From the NCBI GenBank assembly GCA_022562335.1, contig JADFPM010000112.1, positions 1 to 8,492 on the forward strand: a stretch of 8,492 nt of DNA, in the 5' to 3' direction. This DNA comes from Chloroflexota bacterium (GTDB taxonomy: Bacteria > Chloroflexota > Dehalococcoidia > Lucifugimonadales > UBA3495). Position 1 is the stretch's first letter; each line of letters starts with the position of its first letter. Both the position numbers and the translations under genes were made by a program. Shown piece by piece: positions 6,268 through 8,492 of the stretch. The notes beneath the pieces were generated by a model that saw only the letters and a program-made list of their open reading frames with translations, was not told the origin of the DNA and made no database searches.

Positions 6268-6331
6268 TCCTTTCGCCTTGAGCTTGTCGAATGGCCCGGG
6301 GACAATGGTTCGACCGGCTCACCACGAACGG
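6268..6331. repeat. REP-like palindromic element
   Basis: GAGCTTGTCGAA at 6280-6291 and TTCGACCGGCTC at 6309-6320 are inverted copies forming an imperfect 12-bp stem (one G-U pair, one mismatch) around a G+C-rich loop, flanked by CCTTTCGCC and CACCACGAACGG. This is the widespread intergenic palindrome whose chance translation gives VRGEPVEP and HSTSSRR strings. It lies between the converging phosphoesterase and minus-strand hypothetical gene, where such elements often stabilise mRNA ends or terminate transcription. Only one copy is in this window. Confidence 0.7.
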
Positions 6332-6402
6332 AATATGTAGCGCCGATTTTTCCAATCATCGCCAGGCCTTCAACCGCCGCGGTCTCTTCTATCCATGAAA
6401 AT

Positions 6403-6963
6403 CTACCCATGAAAAAACTTGGGAGCCGAACGGTCCATGGGGTCCTGACCGCGGCCCAAGAATTTTTGCGTCAGCCTATCCCACAGGTACAACCGGCTCC
6501 AGTCTGGCTCATCCACGTAATTCTGGTCTTCGTCGAGATGGGGATTAGGCAGCAGAATCGTGACCTGTTGCTCTCCCGCGCCGTTGAACATCCGGAATCC
6601 CCATGAGGTCGGTTGGGAGTCGGGGTTTAGACGGCGGTATAGTTCAGCCCGGCCGGTCCGCCGGTGTTTCGCCACGTCGGTTGGCGCGCTCTTGGACTCC
6701 CCTATACACAGATGGCAGTGCCAGGTCTGGAAGTCCATGGTTAAATATCCATCCTGGAACCCAATCCTGGGTGGACAGGGAGGCTTTATCTCCCAGATCG
6801 CTCCGGGGATAAGGGGGCCTATCCGAATGTGCTCCCATTCCGCCAAACAGTCCTTTATCAATGCCAACAAGACCTCCTGCTCGGGAGGTATGGGAAAAAG
6901 CTCGTAGACGCCGTCCATCTGCTGAATGATCTCACCCCGGGGAAGGGAGGTGTCAGTAGCCAT
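6403..6963 (-). CDS. Conserved hypothetical protein with WHCHLCIGE motif
   Basis: The 186-residue soluble protein has features of a conserved uncharacterised family rather than a random frame: WHCHLCIGE (residues 81-89), which could bind a metal through its His and Cys; KHRRTGRAELYRRL (99-112); SWGFRMFNGAGEQQVTILLPNP (120-141); PDWSRLYLWDRL (153-164); and a DRSAPKF tail. I recognise the style of a DUF seen in environmental bacteria but cannot name its function with confidence. No signal peptide or membrane helix is visible. ATG 6963 is preferred: GGAG lies nine bases upstream, while the longer TTG start at 6999 adds only twelve residues. It converges on the phosphoesterase with the palindrome between them. 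Confidence 0.75.
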   Translation of the reverse strand: MATDTSLPRGEIIQQMDGVYELFPIPPEQEVLLALIKDCLAEWEHIRIGPLIPGAIWEIKPPCPPRIGFQDGYLTMDFQTWHCHLCIGESKSAPTDVAKHRRTGRAELYRRLNPDSQPTSWGFRMFNGAGEQQVTILLPNPHLDEDQNYVDEPDWSRLYLWDRLTQKFLGRGQDPMDRSAPKFFHG

Positions 6964-7161
6964 GGTGCCTAACTCCGGTCCATTAAAATTCAACGCCAAC
7001 CCCAGGTTGGTTCGGCGCGGGCTCCGTTCTGGAGGCGGTCAACGGTCCCAAAAACCTGGTTGAGCGGGAGTGGAGACCCAGGCGATTTTAATCTAAAACC
7101 ACATCAGGTAGTTAGTTTTGGCCGGGCGGCGGAAGGACGCTCAACCCCGGCTTGAACGCTG

Positions 7162-7192
7162 AACGGCCCCGGAGTTTTGCTCCGGGGCCGTT
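7162..7192 (-). terminator. Perfect 13-bp hairpin after the repeat-protein gene
   Basis: AACGGCCCCGGAG (7162-7174) pairs perfectly with 7180-7192 around the loop TTTTG. It lies 44 nt beyond the stop of the minus-strand repeat protein, so it probably ends that transcript. No U-tract follows on either strand, so strict Rho-independent action is uncertain. The rest of 6964-7235 holds no gene that I can support. Confidence 0.6.
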
Positions 7193-7235
7193 GGATGCCG
7201 GGACATCACGGCCGGTTGGCAGGTCGTAGGCCGGA

Positions 7236-8492
7236 TCATCTGCCGAAGAGTTTGCCTCCGAATACGTCCGCCAACCCATTACCTTCGAAGAGATTGAGCA
7301 GGACTTCCGGGGTGGCGTAGTAAATCTGGTCGAAGATGGTATCGCCTCCAGCTATGCTGTCGAAATCGGCGGCGCCGGCGTTGAAGAAATTGGCGTCCAG
7401 AGAATCAAGAGCGGCTTCCACCCGGGAATCGTCGAAGGCAGTAAGCGCGTCGTCGCTCACCTGCCCGAAGATCTCCCCGGCGAGGTCCGTGTCCAGGGCA
7501 GCCAGGTCGGCCACCTCCAAACCTCCCGCAATTATCTCCAGCACTACTTCACCCAGGGCGCCGATGTCGTTGGCGTCGATAGCCGTGGTCAGCCCGAATA
7601 ACCGGCCGGAATCCAGAGCAACGAAGTGGCTCTCTCCCAAGGCGCTGGCCACGCCAAGGGCTTGCGCCCTGCCCAAGCTGGCCAGGTGGTCCCGATCCAG
7701 GCTTCCGACGATCTGGGAGACCTGTTCGCCGCCCAACTCTTCGAAATGGGAAGCCTCGAATTCGTTGATCAGGCCGGCTAGGGCCTCGGCCTCCAGATCC
7801 AGGGATTCATCGACGCCCATGCTGTTGAACATGCCAAAAGCGCTATCCGGGTCCAGGAGCCCAAAGTCTTGGCGCGACATGGCGGATGCGACCGCCGCTA
7901 CATCGGCGGGATCGAATCCTTGGATCTGGTACCCGTTCATGGCCGCGAACATGCCGGCCATTTGGCCGCCTTCCAGGCCCAAGAATTGGTCGTGGTCCAT
8001 GGCCTCGTACATGCCGGCAACCGCATCGGATCCCAAATCCTGGAACCCGCGGTGGTCCATGTCATGCGCTATGCCGTAGGCGAAATCGCCGCCTTTATTG
8101 ATAAAGTCTTCGGAGGTGAACGCGGCGGTCTGGCCGGAAGCCAAAATGGCTTCCTCGGAGCGAAAACCAAGGTTTACCCGGGGCTTAAACCCAAGGGCTT
8201 CATTGGGATCATAGGTGTAGGTGAAATCGCCGGCCGCATACTGGGCCGAGTTTAGGTCAAGGTCAATGGGCTCACCGGTTTTAGCGTCATAGAACTGCAC
8301 CCCGCCTAGATCGAATACCTGACCCGATTGAGGGTCGAGGAACAGGCCGGCGTTAGTGTCAACAGCCATTCCACCGGCGTTCTGTTGGAACTCACCGCCG
8401 ACGAATACTTGAAGGCCCTCCACCGATTGCTTGTTATAACCAAGGGCTTTCTCCCAATCATAGGTGTAAGTGAAATCGCCTGCCGCATACTG
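7236..8492 (-). CDS. Repeat protein with 83- and 20-residue tandem repeats, 5'-partial
   Basis: The frame is open to the right edge (418 residues seen), so the N-terminus lies outside; the GTG at 8421-8423 is only an internal Val. Numbering from the edge, residues 1-83 form one repeat unit starting QYAAGDFTYTYDWEKALGY, and residue 84 starts a second copy (QYAAGDFTYTYDPNEALGF). From residue 145 to 384 come twelve units of exactly 20 residues with no gaps, preceded by one degenerate unit at 125-144. The consensus is roughly (M/L)-D-x-x-x-F-x-x-L-x-x-x-x-x-x-G-(M/L)-x-x-A, which suggests a short-helix solenoid. The protein is acidic and lacks Cys. A secreted or surface structural role is an inference, as no signal peptide is in view. 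The last 34 residues (FDQIYYATPEVLLNLF onward) form a cap. No known family recognised. Confidence 0.85.
   Translation of the reverse strand, partial: QYAAGDFTYTYDWEKALGYNKQSVEGLQVFVGGEFQQNAGGMAVDTNAGLFLDPQSGQVFDLGGVQFYDAKTGEPIDLDLNSAQYAAGDFTYTYDPNEALGFKPRVNLGFRSEEAILASGQTAAFTSEDFINKGGDFAYGIAHDMDHRGFQDLGSDAVAGMYEAMDHDQFLGLEGGQMAGMFAAMNGYQIQGFDPADVAAVASAMSRQDFGLLDPDSAFGMFNSMGVDESLDLEAEALAGLINEFEASHFEELGGEQVSQIVGSLDRDHLASLGRAQALGVASALGESHFVALDSGRLFGLTTAIDANDIGALGEVVLEIIAGGLEVADLAALDTDLAGEIFGQVSDDALTAFDDSRVEAALDSLDANFFNAGAADFDSIAGGDTIFDQIYYATPEVLLNLFEGNGLADVFGGKLFGR
8191..8243 (-). repeat. Direct DNA repeat, inner copy of the 83-residue unit
   Basis: This 53-nt segment matches 8440-8492 at exactly 249 nt distance. 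The best part, 8208-8243 against 8457-8492, differs at only two of 36 bases. It encodes QYAAGDFTYTYD and the following ALG segment. Confidence 0.85.
8440..8492 (-). repeat. Direct DNA repeat, outer copy of the 83-residue unit
   Basis: Partner of the copy at 8191-8243. It is cut by the window edge, so further copies may continue to the right. Near-identity of DNA and not only protein suggests recent duplication or continuing recombination. Confidence 0.85.

Noticed and set aside
7236..8060. CRISPR-like or microsatellite array in the repeat-protein region
   Set aside because: The regularity is a 60-nt protein period with diverged DNA, not identical repeats with spacers.
7336..8079. 247-residue plus-strand open frame opposite the repeat protein
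   Set aside because: Ser/Ala/Arg/Pro-rich shadow caused by the codon pattern of the repeat gene.
7236..8423. Reading the repeat protein as a complete gene starting at GTG 8423
   Set aside because: The frame stays open to the edge and the 83-residue repeat continues upstream of this GTG.

Overview
The window reads as a slice of an environmental bacterial genome, moderately GC-rich, with small, loosely packed genes on both strands and good Shine-Dalgarno sequences. The mix of genes fits an uncultured Chloroflexota-type bacterium (for example marine SAR202/Dehalococcoidia): a glycine-rich CxxC-x17-CxxC zinc-ribbon protein, a mycothiol-type DinB protein, a YfcE-like phosphoesterase with an unusual metal site, and a short palindromic repeat. 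That assignment is an inference; no marker gene is present. The first ~1 kb is clearly more A+T-rich and looks phage-like or foreign.

Layout. 87-1316 (+): one open frame that joins a GT9-like glycosyltransferase to the C-terminal two thirds of a DinB domain, probably a recombination or assembly junction near 960-985. 1533-1895 (+): a DsrE-family sulfur-relay protein whose frame continues through a UGA exactly where a Cys is expected (U-G-G-C), followed by a SECIS-like hairpin; this is the best candidate for an unusual system, a selenocysteine-containing DsrE. 2047-2247 (+): small two-helix membrane protein. 2324-2941 (-): DinB/maleylpyruvate-isomerase-like protein with a terminator over its stop codon. 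3071-3577 (-): flavodoxin/WrbA-like protein. 3578-4178: no convincing gene, but a decayed-looking frame with a membrane segment. 4179-4481 (+): zinc-ribbon protein. 4482-5456: almost 1 kb with hairpins and short ambiguous frames only. 5457-5621 (+): single-helix membrane protein. 5673-6236 (+): YfcE-like metallophosphoesterase with an apparent ATC start. 6268-6331: REP-like palindrome. 6403-6963 (-): conserved hypothetical protein. 7236 to the right edge (-): the C-terminal 418 residues of a repeat protein, with an 83-residue tandem unit and then at least twelve perfectly phased 20-residue repeats.

The genes do not form one obvious pathway. Several point to thiol/redox chemistry (DsrE-like selenoprotein, mycothiol-type DinB fold, flavodoxin-like protein), but they lie on different strands with wide gaps, so a shared function is only a suggestion. 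No tRNA, rRNA, CRISPR array, transposase or integrase was seen. No selenocysteine machinery (selA, selB, selC, selD) lies in the window, so the selenoprotein call rests on the protein alignment and the hairpin.
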